A stretch of 64,000 nucleotides of DNA from Apostichopus japonicus (GCF_037975245.1 NC_092580.1:12493501-12557500); one strand, 5' to 3'. Numbered from the stretch's first letter, positions 1-10,555 are shown. Program-made: numbers and translations. The notes: generated by a model from the letters alone, not told the origin.

Positions 1-540
1 TGTTTTAATCGTTCAACGAACTGACAGATACCCGAACATTACTTCCGAACTTCTAGACGCTCCTGAACAGTCCAATATCTCGATGCATTTTTAACAAATG
101 ATTAGACGAAAGATATATTTACGTTGTTATGCATGTGATATTTTGGGAATTTAAGCTGACTTGCCATTGAACGTTGATCCATAACCTAGCGTCTTTTAAC
201 AACTTAAGGGGAAGTCTAAATTAAGAAATAAGAATTAAAAGAAAGAGAATAACAAAATAAGAGATTAATATTATAAGAGTGCAAGAATTGATTGAGACAT
301 AAGTTAAATGATAAGGGCGCGGCGTATATTTTAGTAAGATAATTTAAGGTATTTTTGTGTCGGAATATTGTAATTTGTGGTGCATCACACTAATAGGTTA
401 ATTGTTTAAAGTAATTAAACGTAGAGCAAAGACAATAAAATATCTTTATTGTGTGTTTTTGTTTTGGGTGTAGAAGGGCTCTAGTATACGAGAGAGATAA
501 GGTATCACCCTTCCAAGGTGTAAAAGTTGATTGACCCGTG
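1..540. other. AT-rich left flank, no gene recognised
   Basis: No convincing open reading frame, exon or RNA gene is visible. An AATAAA motif lies near 434. The stretch ends at the point (about 541) where similarity to position 27,541 begins, and it has no counterpart left of copy B. The last bases before the boundary read CCGTGACA, so this could be the cut-off end of an LTR-type insertion, but the other end is outside the window. Confidence 0.4.
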
Positions 541-750
541 ACATAGGTAGTAGTTGGTATTACTCATTAATACAATAGTCTTTAATTGTTTGTGAATATT
601 AGTATAGGCAGATGTTTCTGACAATTGTTATTGTAAATATTGTTTGCCCTTCTCTTTTTCTTTTTCTTTTTCTATCTTATCTGTATAATGAATTATGTGA
701 AAATATACTTAAGTCTGATATGTGTGTGTGTACGTGTGTGTGTGCGTTTG

Positions 751-2110
751 TGACGCCCAGCTTGTAAACACCATATCTCAAGAAGGGAATGTTGTTTTTT
801 GTGGAGGTCACTTGGGGTCAAATTGTGGAAACCTTGTAAACAGTATATATCAAGAAAGGAAGCTTAAGAAAACCTCATGTTAAGTGTGTAGAAGTACCAT
901 ATTGGGTACAGGAAGCCTATTGTTTTTGTGTGGAGGTTAAAAGGTCATTTAGAGTCACTAGGGGTCAAATTGTCAAAACCTTGTAAACACGATATCTCAA
1001 GAAAGGAATGTTGGACCAACTTCATGTTTGGTGTGTAGTTGTACCACATTGAGTACAAGAAGCATATTGTTTTCTGTGGAGGTCGAATGTCATTTGGGGT
1101 CACCAGGGGTCAAATTGTGAAAACCTTGTAAACACGGTATCTCAAGAAGGGAATGTTGGACCAACTTCATGTTTAGTGCGTAGATGTACCGCATTGAGTA
1201 CAAGTAGGCTACTGTTTTCTGGGGAGGTCAAAGGTCATTTGGGGTCACAAGGGGTCAAATTGTGGAAACCTTGTAAACAAGATATCTCAAGAAAGGAATG
1301 TTGGACCAACTTCATGTTTGGTGTGTAGTTGTATCACACTGAGTACAAGTAGCCTAATGTTTTCTGTGGAGGTCGAATTTCATTTGCGGTCACCAGGGGT
1401 CAAATTGTCAAAACCTTGTAAACACGATATCTCAAGAAGGGAATGTTGGACCAACTTCATTTTTTGTGCGTAGATGTACCACATTGAGTACAAGTAGCCT
1501 ATTGTTTTCTGTGGAGGTCGGAGGTCATTTGGGGTCACAAGGGGTTAAATTGTGAAAACCTTGTAAACAAGATATCTCAAGAAAGGAATGTTGGACCAAC
1601 TTCATGTTTGGTGTGTAGATGTACCACACTGAAGAAGCCTATTATTTTCTGGGGAGATCAAAGGTCATTTAGGGTCACCAGGGGTCAAATTGTGGAAACC
1701 TTGTAAACAAGATATCTCAAGAAAGGAATGTTGGACCAACTTCATGTTGGTGTGTAGTTGTACCACATTGAGTACAAGAAGCCTTGTGTTTTCTGTGGAG
1801 GTCAAAGGGCTTTTGGGGTCACCAGGGGTCAAATTGTGGAAAACTTGTAAACACGGTATCTCAAGAAGGGAATGTTGGACCAACGTCGTGTTTAGTGTGT
1901 AGTTGTACCACATTTAATACAAGAAGCCTATTGTTTTCTGTGGAGGTCGAATGTCACTTGGGGTCACTAGGGGTTAAATTGTGAAAACCTTGTAAACAAG
2001 ATAGCTCACGAAAGGAAACTAGGGCAAGGAAAGCTTTGGACAGATCGCATATTTGGTATGTAATTGTACCACATTGAGTACAAGAAGGTCAATGGTCATT
2101 TGAGTTCACC
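751..2110 (+). repeat. Tandem array of ~145 bp units
   Basis: About nine to ten copies of a unit whose landmark CTTGTAAACA recurs at about 761, 833, 980, 1125, 1270, 1415, 1560, 1700, 1844 and 1989, a spacing of 145 bp with one short unit and one 140 bp unit. Each unit holds the phrases GATATCTCAAGAA, GTACCACATTGAGTACAAG and GGGGTCACCAGGGGTCAAAT. A GT-rich run (721-750) and a fixed head, TGACGCCCAGCTTG, precede it. Short frames read through the array because 145 is not a multiple of three. They are not genes. Confidence 0.9.
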
Positions 2111-3306
2111 AGAGGTCAGATTGTGAACCATGTTTTACACAACATTTCAACAAGGACTGATGTCATATTTATTATGTTGATGTATCTATCACATTAGGTA
2201 CAAGAAGCTTGTTGTTGAGGTCAATGGTCATTTCAGGACAGCCTGTGTCATTGTGAATTTATTGTTTGTAACATCGCACTGCTTTTCACTGTACTACTAA
2301 TATCAAGTATGTTGTACACCCTCACTAAACATTACGTCAGATTCATGCAGAAAATAGGTGAATGTTACATCATCGAAACCACTATGCATTTTTGCATTCT
2401 GGTTATTAGTTAAGGTTCAGAAAGATTTAGCCCCTTCTTGCATTACTGTGCCAAACTACTTAGCCACTCATTACTTGATAAACAATTTAAAATTTGAGAA
2501 ATAGGACAGTTTCGAACTGTACGTTTTAAACTCCTTTAATTGATAGGGCTTTAATTGATGGGATTGTTTATTCTGGGTGTTGTACCTCAAACTTTACTTT
2601 AATTCTTTCATCAACTTTAGATTTATTATTAGTATAAACCATTTTAACCTTTATTACTCTTTGATTAAAACTTATTTATAAGTATATATGTACTATTCTG
2701 TATTTTATACTGGATTTATAATAAATTTAAAATTTGAAAAAAATTGAAACTTGACCAAACTGATCTTCAAAAAGTAAGTGAAGTAGAAAAGACAAGTAGG
2801 ACCCAAAATGTACATGTTAACAATTCAATGCAAATTCAATTGGTTGCAAAGTTTTGGTGACCAGATATTTTAATACTGTACCCGCCAGTAAGTAAGTCTC
2901 TGTGTGTTGTGGATATTTGTAAATATGTTGATTTCACTGTTGGAATATTAATTGCTACTGTAGCCTAATTATAAGCTGTAGGGATTAAAATGAAATTATT
3001 TTTCCTTCGTTGTTTCATTACAATTATCTTATTACAAATGATAATATCATGGAAAGATGCAATATTGTGTGAGCTATTATACATGTAGCCTTACATGTGT
3101 TGTAGTTAGTACCTTTACAATAAACAACAAGAGGGCAATCCATGGAGTTGCAGATCTCATCTTCTCCATGATGGAAGTGATTGTTGGGTTACTACTGAAT
3201 GCATCTGGTTGCTATCTTTGTTTTAATAGACTGGAATGCAGTGGATGGAATGCAATGGATGGGGTCTCAGGTCATTTGTGGTCAAGGGGGGTGAAAGTCT
3301 TAAAAC
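2111..3306. other. Non-coding spacer, shared with copy B
   Basis: No gene is seen. The first 150 bp are decayed 145 bp-type units. The rest is AT-rich sequence that aligns with 28,330-29,491. A further decayed unit sits at about 3250-3306. Confidence 0.6.
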
Positions 3307-4856
3307 TGTAGTGAAGTGAAATTTTGTAGAGTGCACCCGTTGTATTAGCATGTCTTACGTAATAGTTCGTAATAGTCAGTTTCTAGCGTTAGTTGTTTCC
3401 ACGTGTTTTCTTCAGTTCTGGATATGTTGTTGTATGGCGAACATCGTCCCTGCAGAGCTACGGGGCATCGCCTTGTGATCCCGTTCATATTTTTGTTAAC
3501 TTCACTTAATCTTGGGTCGTCAATAGCCCAGAGAATACCCATATCTTTTACTACCTGGATTCAGGAAGGAGATGTCACCCTTCTCAGAGGCAGGATGCCT
3601 CAGGTTTTTGGATGGTTTGACTTCTGGCTCGAAGTCGTTGGTTTCCAAGATGGCGGACCTACTATAGTATATAGCGAGCTGGCGAGAGATGGAGTTTCTT
3701 GATGTCCGCGAGCTTCCTGTACCGCGAGCGAAGAGTCTCCTTCGTCTTGTTATTCGCGAGCGAGCTGACTTCAGTGTAGTAAGAGTTAAGTCATAAATAT
3801 TAAATACCGTATGTACCCTTATTGTTATTTAATTGAAATGTAGTTGTAATTGTTGCCCCTCTGGCTAGGTTGTACTTGACCGTACAGAGTACGTATGTTA
3901 GGTTGTGTTTTGGACCTTGGTCCTATGGGTATATAGCGTGTATTGTGAAGCACGTGGGTGTTATAGTGTTGCATACTTTTATACTGTGGTGTTACAGTAC
4001 TGGCATATATTGAGTTTAGTATACTGTAGAGTGACAGTACTGGTTAGGTTGAGTTTATATCCAGAAAGTGTATTGTACTGTATTGACAGTTGAGTTGTAT
4101 TATTATTTTATTGTACCCATATTTCTGTATTGTACTGCTCGCAGTGTAAAGAGTGTACGTATTCGTATTTTGTATCTTGAACATATTGTTACTGTTGGTC
4201 ACTATAGAGTTGTCTCAAGAGCTTGTCCTTCTAATCTTAGCCTTTATGGATAGCTATGGAGTGCCAAGTCTCTTGAGAGTTTGTGGGTTCAGGAGGTGTA
4301 AATTCCTGCTGTCTAGGAACAGTACGGTGGAAAGGCCTATAATGAGTTGCAGCGGCATTAGTTGCCCTAGGCTGGCCATTACGAAGGTGTTAAATTCCTC
4401 GCCTGTTGGCAAACGTTTAATATTATTTATGCAGATTATATCATAATGTTCATTTTACATTATTCTTTATACGCTTTATACATTTTTATACTGTAATGTA
4501 CGAGTGCAATGTCTTATTGCAGGGTAATATTATTGAGTCTTTATTTGTATCTGTGCATTTGTCATAGCATATTTCGTAGTATTTGAGTATAGGTTTTTCC
4601 CCGAGTAAGGATAGTTTTAAATAAGAGCGTAAAGAGACCCTTGAGCCATTTATCATACAAAGCCATTTACCGTATACTGTCATGTATCATGATTTGTTCA
4701 TTTGTATATTTTCATTTACCATTTTGTAGAGTTTGTAATAAAAAGTCAGTCGTTGTTTCAACGCAAGAACACTCTTGCCTCCTCATTGATCACTTATGAG
4801 TTCGAAGCGAAGGAACTCCAACCGGTAATTTCCCCCGCCATCCGCGGTTCGCTTCA
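3307..4856. mobile_element. Solo LTR (about 1550 bp), copy A only
   Basis: The insertion starts TGTAGTG and ends GCTTCA, so it has TG...CA ends. It is flanked by the 4 bp repeat AAAC (3303-3306 and 4857-4860). Copy B has the uninterrupted site at about 29,490, with a single AAAC. An AATAAA signal at 4737-4742 sits about 115 bp before the 3' end, as expected for the R region of an LTR. No internal coding region, primer-binding site or second LTR is present, so it is a solo LTR left after recombination. The family is not identified. A 5 bp target duplication is possible if the last A is counted in the target. The small frames inside (for example 3403-3702) look like chance. Confidence 0.82.
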
Positions 4857-4860
4857 AAAC

Positions 4861-5086
4861 CATTGAAACACAATAGCTTCACTGAAAAGCATTCAAATGA
4901 ACTGCATTCTTTGCATGTGGATGTAACTAAGCTAGTATAGTACGGTCTTATTTGCGATCACCAGAGGTCACGTTTTGAAAACCTTGTAAACACGATAACA
5001 AATTCAAGCTTGGGTTAACTTCATACCTGGTATTTGAAACATGCACTCATATATGAGTGCATGTTTTATGTGAAGGTTAATGATCA
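4861..5086 (+). repeat. Decayed 145 bp-family unit
   Basis: Contains AAAACCTTGTAAACACGATA followed by a loosely matching unit, and a short palindrome, CACTCATATATGAGTG, at about 5044-5059. The same sequence is at 29,490-29,718. Confidence 0.6.
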
Positions 5087-5565
5087 CAGACCCGTCAACT
5101 CTCCCGGTTTTTTTTATGTTTCATCCCTTGCGACATTTTTGAAAATAGTAACGATTAGTCCTATGCTTAGTTGTTCCCCACAGTAACGCTGAACAGGAAA
5201 GGCTATTCAGTGTAGATCGCAAGAACAAGACAGACAGTCGGTCAAGTCTCAAGCTTGATGGGACTCTATCTAGCATACTAGCCATGACGTCACAGTACCC
5301 AGAGTCCACTGTTTCCTGTTTCAAATGGAAGCCTTCTGAAGAAACCCTGTAGAAAGCGAAGCGAGCTGCTGTAAACTACAACAATAAACACTGATTGGAT
5401 GATTCTCTCATTGTATTGCATAAGTAGACTATACTTATTTAGGAGTATTTATATCATTTCAGTTGAAAATTACCAACCTCCCTATTTCCCCCTCGTTCTC
5501 CCTATTTTTTGGCCCTGAAAAATGTTATTCTCCCTATTTTGAAGTTAAACAGGTTGACAGGTCTG
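5087..5565 (+). mobile_element. hAT-derived element with terminal inverted repeats
   Basis: The 479 bp element begins CAGACCCGTCAAC and ends GTTGACAGGTCTG, giving inverted ends CAGACC(C/T)GTCAAC. It interrupts a decayed 145 bp-family unit and is flanked by TGATCA on both sides (5081-5086, 5566-5571). Six bases is shorter than the 8 bp usual for hAT, so either the duplication has decayed or the ends are off by a base or two. Copy B has the same element at the same site, so it inserted before the duplication. Confidence 0.65.
5179..5394 (+). pseudogene. hAT transposase C-terminal fragment
   Basis: One frame reads HSNAEQERLFSVDRKNKTD, then a serine/leucine-rich stretch and FKWKPSEETL, an in-frame stop (TAG, 5350-5352), and a further 13 residues ending VNYNNKH. 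The SNAE-x-ERLFS...RKNKT core is characteristic of the C-terminal dimerisation region of hAT transposases. It is only the tail of such a protein, with no catalytic region in the window, so it is a fossil. The rest of the 479 bp element has no coding content. Confidence 0.72.
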
Positions 5566-6243
5566 TGATCACTTGAGGTCAACAGAGGTCAAAGATTGAA
5601 AACCTTGTTAAAACGGTTAAACTCCAAAAGTAAAAACTTGAATGTATTTCATAACTCAATATGTGGATCCCCTTTATTGACTTTAAGAACCGAAGGGTTT
5701 TCTGCAGAGGTCAAAGTCTGAAAACCTTACAAACTAAATGACTCAAAAAGTAAATCTTCGATGAACTTGGTATTTGGCAACGCCTTGAGTAAAAATTGGA
5801 CGTTGTTTTTTGTGGAGGTCAAAGGATCAATGCATCTCATAGAGTATTAGAGCTCTAAATACTAACAACTGCATGAGCTATGTAATTGCAGCGAGTAACA
5901 TCTCAGCGGGGAGATGTTATGGAACTTCCTGATCTCAGGTCCAGATAAAAGATAACAAGGTATCACGTTTCATTACTGTCTGCATTTTGTAGCGACAAGA
6001 AGAAAACTTCCCTTGCAAGCAACGGAAAGCTAACTTTTTTTCAGAGGGCGGCACGCGGGTTGGGGTGAGTCTTCAATGCCTTGAAGCCTGATTAAATTGA
6101 GTGAGAACTTTTATCCATTAAAACAGAATATCAACCTACTGCAGTTACTACTGCTACTCCCTTCATGTAGAACCACAACGATTGCATCTACTATAAGGTG
6201 ATTTAAGTGCTCTGTCCAGAACTGAGATCAGAGAGATGATAAA
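5566..6243. other. Non-coding spacer before the LINE fossil
   Basis: Holds two or three decayed 145 bp-family units (about 5570-5640 and 5690-5830), a small hairpin AACATCTC...GAGATGTT near 5908-5929, and a stretch (about 6085-6243) that recurs at 50,400-50,570 and 52,250-52,420. No gene is seen. Confidence 0.5.
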
Positions 6244-6860
6244 TATGGTTTACATGTGCATCCCTATTAAGAATTGTATCAAGATAAACTTCAAGTTTTG
6301 ACTGTCTGATACGGATTTAATCGAAAACTCCTTCCGCCCTCAACGATACATCGGAAAAAATTCAGTTTATGATTATGATTACTTCAATCTTGTCACCATT
6401 CAGTTTAAGTGTATTGCTTGTCATCTACTATTTAATATCAACAAAGCAATATTCAATATTCTCCAAAACACATCTACTAGCAGAGATATTAAATAACAGG
6501 CTTCAATGAAAGGTAAATTTGTGTGTCATCCGTATAAAAATGGTAATTCAAGTTGTGACTATTTACGATTGTGTACATAGTGAATAACTTGAGCCAAAGC
6601 ACGGATCCCTGTGGAACGCCAAACTCTAGAGATACTGGTTCGGAAAGTTCGATTTTAATTCAAACTGTTTGAAATCGGTTAGACAGATATTGACTCAAAC
6701 TTCTTCAATGCAACATCCTGAAGTCCAACTGTTTGTGAAGGGCATTGGTATGTAAGTATGGCTCAAGTCGTGCATCCACAACCTTCTCCAAAGTTTGGAG
6801 ATGAAGAAAAGGTTAAACACTTGCCTGAAATGTTTTAGCACTTCTATGTCCATACTATTT
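6244..6860 (-). pseudogene. CR1/L2-like LINE reverse-transcriptase fossil
   Basis: Read on the minus strand, pieces in shifting frames spell reverse-transcriptase motifs in the expected order: FRQVFNLFFISKL (usual NFRPVSNLxFxSKL), then VPQGSVL, then [15 protein letters not shown] (the catalytic YxDD-type box, here YTDD), then SNTLKLNGDKIE and DAHVNH. Frameshifts and stops make it non-functional. It sits antisense just upstream of the TRIM gene. The same fragment is upstream of all three TRIM copies and is longer in copy C, so the insertion predates the duplications. Confidence 0.8.
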
Positions 6861-6974
6861 TTAATGGGTTTTGAACGTACGTATGTTTGTATTTCCATTC
6901 ATATTTTATGAAATACAGGGATAAAAAATATTTTGTTAAACCCTTTCCCTTTCTTTTCCTAAACTCTTTCACAG

Positions 6975-7030
6975 ATTGTGACGTAACTGAGTATAGTTTT
7001 GTCAAGTGAGAGTCAACAACCTTCATCAAC
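6975..7030 (+). promoter_or_regulatory. 5' UTR exon start and splice acceptor, TRIM copy A
   Basis: A strong pyrimidine tract followed by TTTCACAG ends at 6974, immediately before 56 bases leading to the start codon. The acceptor and leader are conserved in the other two copies (acceptors ending 31,597 and 54,559). This suggests that each gene has at least one intron in its 5' UTR and that the promoter lies further upstream. The start context, ATCAACATGG, has A at -3 and G at +4. Confidence 0.6.
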
Positions 7031-9223
7031 ATGGCTACCTGGAACCCTTTCATGGAAGACCTGACAGAAAACTTCTTCATGTGCTCTGTTTGTTTGGATC
7101 AATTTAATGAGCCGAAACAGTTACCATGTCTTCATCGATACTGTAACGATTGCTTGAGAACAGTTATTCAAGCCAGCCATGATGGGACGATTGAATGTCC
7201 ACTTTGTAAACAGCGATATTGTATACCAGAGGATGGATTGGACGGCTTTAAGACTGATTTTCACATGAAGAGTATGCTCGAGTTCATAGAATTGCGTAAA
7301 TCATTCGAAAAGAAAGATTTGAAGCAGTGTGTGAGCTGTTCAAAGGATGTGATATGTTCCGCCTACTGCTTTAAATGTAGAGCTTTTTTATGCGACAAAT
7401 GTTACAGGGTTCATATCAGTAATAGAATGTTTACTGATCACCAACCAAGCACTCTGAAATTGGAAAATATGGCAGCTAAGAACCTGACCATGGAGAAAAT
7501 AGCTGCAATGACAGAAGATCCCAGGTGCCATTTTCATATCAAAGAACTGGCCAAATTGTGCTGTGGTACATGCCAAAATGAACCGGTTTGTTTAGTCTGC
7601 ACTCACGGTAAACACAAAGGTCACGATCTCATAGATGTGAATGACCTAGCCCAGAAAGAAAGGACATTACTGAATCGGAACCTCGCTGAACTAAGCAAGC
7701 ACAAGACTAAACTATACGCGTTACCCGAGAAGGTTCAAATGGTGCTAGTAAAATTGAATGAAAATGTTACAAAAAAGACAGAGTTGTTGACAATTCAACA
7801 CGAGGAACAGGCAAAAAAAATAAAGGAAAAACTTGCCAAATGTAACGATGAACATGAACAAGGAGTTGCTGACATAGAAAATAGAAGAGGATGTGAAAAA
7901 CGTGAAATAACTGTTAAGCATGAAGAGGAAATGAACCGTTTGATCATGAAACATCAAGAAAATATGAAAAGTACCGATGTCAAATATGACCAGGAATTGC
8001 AAGAATTTAAGGAAATTCGTCAAGAAATTGAGGGTGAATTCTTTAAAAAGCTTGGGGAGTTAGATAGTAATTTCAAGACCTTGACAACGGCTAAAGATCT
8101 TCTTACAAGTCAAAACAAAAACGAATGTGAAGAAATACTGAATAATTGTAAGCAACTTATTAAACGGTTCGAAAACTTATCAGCAACGTCTTCTTCCATT
8201 CTTGCATGTAATGACGATTGGACAGACGCACAGTGTGTCCCCGACATAAGAGCAGCCAGTGAACCTATGATCGAAGAAATGAAACAAGAATATCCAGAGT
8301 TAGAATCTTTATCTGATTTTGTCATCAGTGATATTACAAAAGTTATATCTGATAAAGTTGTAATTACAGAAAGCGCAGAGTCTGTTGTTGATGTTGTGGG
8401 AATCAAAGCTAAAGGTTACATTATCACCTGTATGACAACTAGTAGCAATGGTAATATCGTTATGACTGGTAGTGTATCAGAAGAGGAATCACACATCACT
8501 GTCATTAACATGAAAGGAGAAATATTAAATCAGAATGTCTTAAATAGAAATGAGACATTTTGGCTTCGAGTAGATCGTTTCTGTTGTAATTTGTCAGGGT
8601 TCAATGTCATTACAGTTTGCATACCGGATGAAATCGGTATTTATAATATTTCTGACTCTTCTTACAATAAGAAGAACATCAGTGATATGGTTAAGACGTG
8701 GCCAGAGGGTAGGTTTGTGTGGTCTGTTACCACGAATCCCGCCAAGAATGAAATCATTGTTGGTACTAACAGCAGAGAAGTGTATGTATATGATTATCAG
8801 CTGAATTACAGTCACAACATAATACTACCTGATGTAATCAGGGATTCATATGATGTCACTGTCCACAACGCTAATCTTCTGATCTGTGACTATGAAAGTA
8901 TGTCCTCATATGAAGTTACCATGATGACTTCAGGGAGTAAGGTGGTGTATAAATTCACCAAACCAAATGTAAGTGGAGATGACTTAAAACCTTACAGTGT
9001 GTGCATAGGCATGGGAGGGTTCATCTACATGTTATGGCATGATGATAGGCAGGAGAACACTGTGCTAACACAATACAGTCGAGATGGCCGGCAATTACTA
9101 ACTACAATGTCAGTTGATGACGACGCATGGTGCATGACCACATCGGTAGTAGATGGTGAGGAGAAACTCATGATAGCCACCTTTACAGGGAAGATGTATA
9201 TATACGGACTAGTACCTGTATAG
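7031..9223 (+). CDS. TRIM-type E3 ubiquitin ligase with C-terminal propeller, copy A
   Basis: A single uninterrupted frame of 730 codons. Residues 18-59 form a C3HC4 RING finger (C18, C21, C33, H35, C38, C41, C56, C59), the E2-binding module of ubiquitin ligases. Residues 100-137 form B-box 1 (C100, C103, C113, C116, C121, C124, H128, H137). Residues 166-198 form B-box 2 (C166, H169, C178, C181, C187, C190, H195, H198). About 205-400 is charged and coiled-coil-like. About 440-730 shows six repeats of the type x-aromatic-S/C-V/M-T...IxVGT...VYVYDY, which fits a six-bladed NHL/WD-like propeller. No filamin domain is evident, so the layout is closest to TRIM56 by architecture. Specific orthology cannot be claimed. 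All zinc ligands are intact, so the gene is probably active. A cytoplasmic ubiquitin ligase that recognises something through the propeller is the likely role. This copy differs from copies B and C mainly in the propeller loops. Confidence 0.88.
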   Translation: MATWNPFMEDLTENFFMCSVCLDQFNEPKQLPCLHRYCNDCLRTVIQASHDGTIECPLCKQRYCIPEDGLDGFKTDFHMKSMLEFIELRKSFEKKDLKQCVSCSKDVICSAYCFKCRAFLCDKCYRVHISNRMFTDHQPSTLKLENMAAKNLTMEKIAAMTEDPRCHFHIKELAKLCCGTCQNEPVCLVCTHGKHKGHDLIDVNDLAQKERTLLNRNLAELSKHKTKLYALPEKVQMVLVKLNENVTKKTELLTIQHEEQAKKIKEKLAKCNDEHEQGVADIENRRGCEKREITVKHEEEMNRLIMKHQENMKSTDVKYDQELQEFKEIRQEIEGEFFKKLGELDSNFKTLTTAKDLLTSQNKNECEEILNNCKQLIKRFENLSATSSSILACNDDWTDAQCVPDIRAASEPMIEEMKQEYPELESLSDFVISDITKVISDKVVITESAESVVDVVGIKAKGYIITCMTTSSNGNIVMTGSVSEEESHITVINMKGEILNQNVLNRNETFWLRVDRFCCNLSGFNVITVCIPDEIGIYNISDSSYNKKNISDMVKTWPEGRFVWSVTTNPAKNEIIVGTNSREVYVYDYQLNYSHNIILPDVIRDSYDVTVHNANLLICDYESMSSYEVTMMTSGSKVVYKFTKPNVSGDDLKPYSVCIGMGGFIYMLWHDDRQENTVLTQYSRDGRQLLTTMSVDDDAWCMTTSVVDGEEKLMIATFTGKMYIYGLVPV

Positions 9224-9714
9224 CGCTTTATAGAAATTATACATACTAAAACAAAATGGTTTCGCGAGTTACAATACACAGAATGGTTGTTATCGTTGCT
9301 GTATTTGTTTTTCTGGGGTTTTACAGATATAGGAAAATATTACAATCCTAATTTCTAAGAGTTATTGTCAGCTGCATTTATAATTGGCAAATAACTAGTC
9401 CCTAAGGAGTTTATCTCCGTATCTTAATATATCCATTACAAAGACTGTCTTCCTATATAGGGGTTAATTTATGTTAATATCAGTATATTCCTTTGTTATG
9501 AATAAATACTTTTACTACAGCCTTTCACATATTCTAGACAAGGTTGGCATATTATTCCTTGGGTATAAGCTACGTAGACTTTGTGATACAATGTGGTATA
9601 TATATCATTACAGGTCATTTCTGGATTTCAACTCTTTCTTTATAATCTTCCTCCATCTAATATAACCTTTTATGATATATGATATATATATTAGTTCCAA
9701 CTGAGAAACATTTT
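9224..9714. other. 3' flank of TRIM copy A, candidate poly(A) signal
   Basis: An AATAAA motif at 9501-9506 is a possible polyadenylation signal. At the equivalent place copy B reads AAAAAA. The flank aligns with 33,847-34,324 and, in part, with 56,821-57,108. No further gene is seen. Confidence 0.4.
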
Positions 9715-10075
9715 GGAGAAAATTGTTCACTTACTCACTTGGACATTAGTGAACAATTGAACATTTTGCAGAAAAATGTTGAATTGACGAGATACGATAA
9801 GTTGTCAATTGAACATTTTGCAGAAAATTGCTCAATTGCTCAGTTGGAATGAAGTGAACAATTTAATATTTTGCGGAAAAATGTTGAATTGACGAGAAAA
9901 GATAAGTTGTCAATTCAACATTTTGCAGAAAATTGCCTAGTTGGAATGAAGTGAACAATTTAATATTTTGCGGAAAAATGTTCGATTGACGAGATCTGAT
10001 AAGTTGTCAATTAAACATTTTGCAGAAAAATGTTCAATGTCTCAGTTAAAGCAACTGAGCAATCCAACATTTTTC
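9715..10075 (+). repeat. ~105 bp tandem repeat with internal hairpins
   Basis: About 3.5 copies. The landmark GATAAGTTGTCAATT recurs at about 9796, 9901 and 9998. Units contain inverted halves such as TTGAATTGAC...GTCAATTCAA and the phrase CATTTTGCAGAAAA. A matching array with cleaner 105 bp spacing lies at the same place in copy B. Confidence 0.8.
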
Positions 10076-10555
10076 TGATTTTTGAGAAGATATTATCTTG
10101 TTATCTTTACAATTTACTGAAAAATGTTGACTTATTGGGGCAAAGATGGCACTTTTAAGCTTCCAATCTAAATAAAAGAATATGAACATATTAAAGAAAG
10201 GGTCAGATAGCTAACATGCTTCTTATGTAACCACTGTCTATGTGACATAATGTTAAAATGGAAGCTCTAGTGTATATGCAGTGTCATAATCAAAGGAGGG
10301 GTAGAGCAAAGTTCCACCCCCCCCCCACTTTAGAAAGAGGAGTAGATGTCTTGTCCCTTCCCACTTTTCTAATCAGTTACGCACTCCACTGAGTCGCTCG
10401 GTCATTCAAACGGATCACTTGAAGCAGTAAAAATAGCCTTACTTGAAACGTTAAAAGACTGCTGAAATTATAAATCCTGTAATACAGAGTGTTCATTCAA
10501 GATGGGACAAAGTAACTAACAGACATACGCTCAAGGGGTGGGGAGGGGGGTGGGG
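10076..10555. other. Non-coding spacer
   Basis: AT-rich sequence with short C and G runs, aligning with 34,700-35,190 in copy B. No gene or structured element is recognised. Confidence 0.5.

Noticed and set aside
751-2110. CRISPR-like direct repeats
   Set aside because: Units are 145 bp and contiguous without unique spacers, in a eukaryotic genome. This is a minisatellite-type array.
3403-3702. 99-codon frame inside the copy A insertion
   Set aside because: It lies within a solo LTR and has no recognisable domain. Gag or pol would be internal to the element, not in the LTR.
6695-7080. Minus-strand frames just upstream of TRIM copy A
   Set aside because: One is part of the LINE fossil. The other overlaps the TRIM leader and start codon and has no support.
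7388-8406. Antisense frames of 62-98 codons inside the TRIM genes
   Set aside because: They are shadows of a conserved coding strand and recur in all three copies for that reason. No independent signals were seen.
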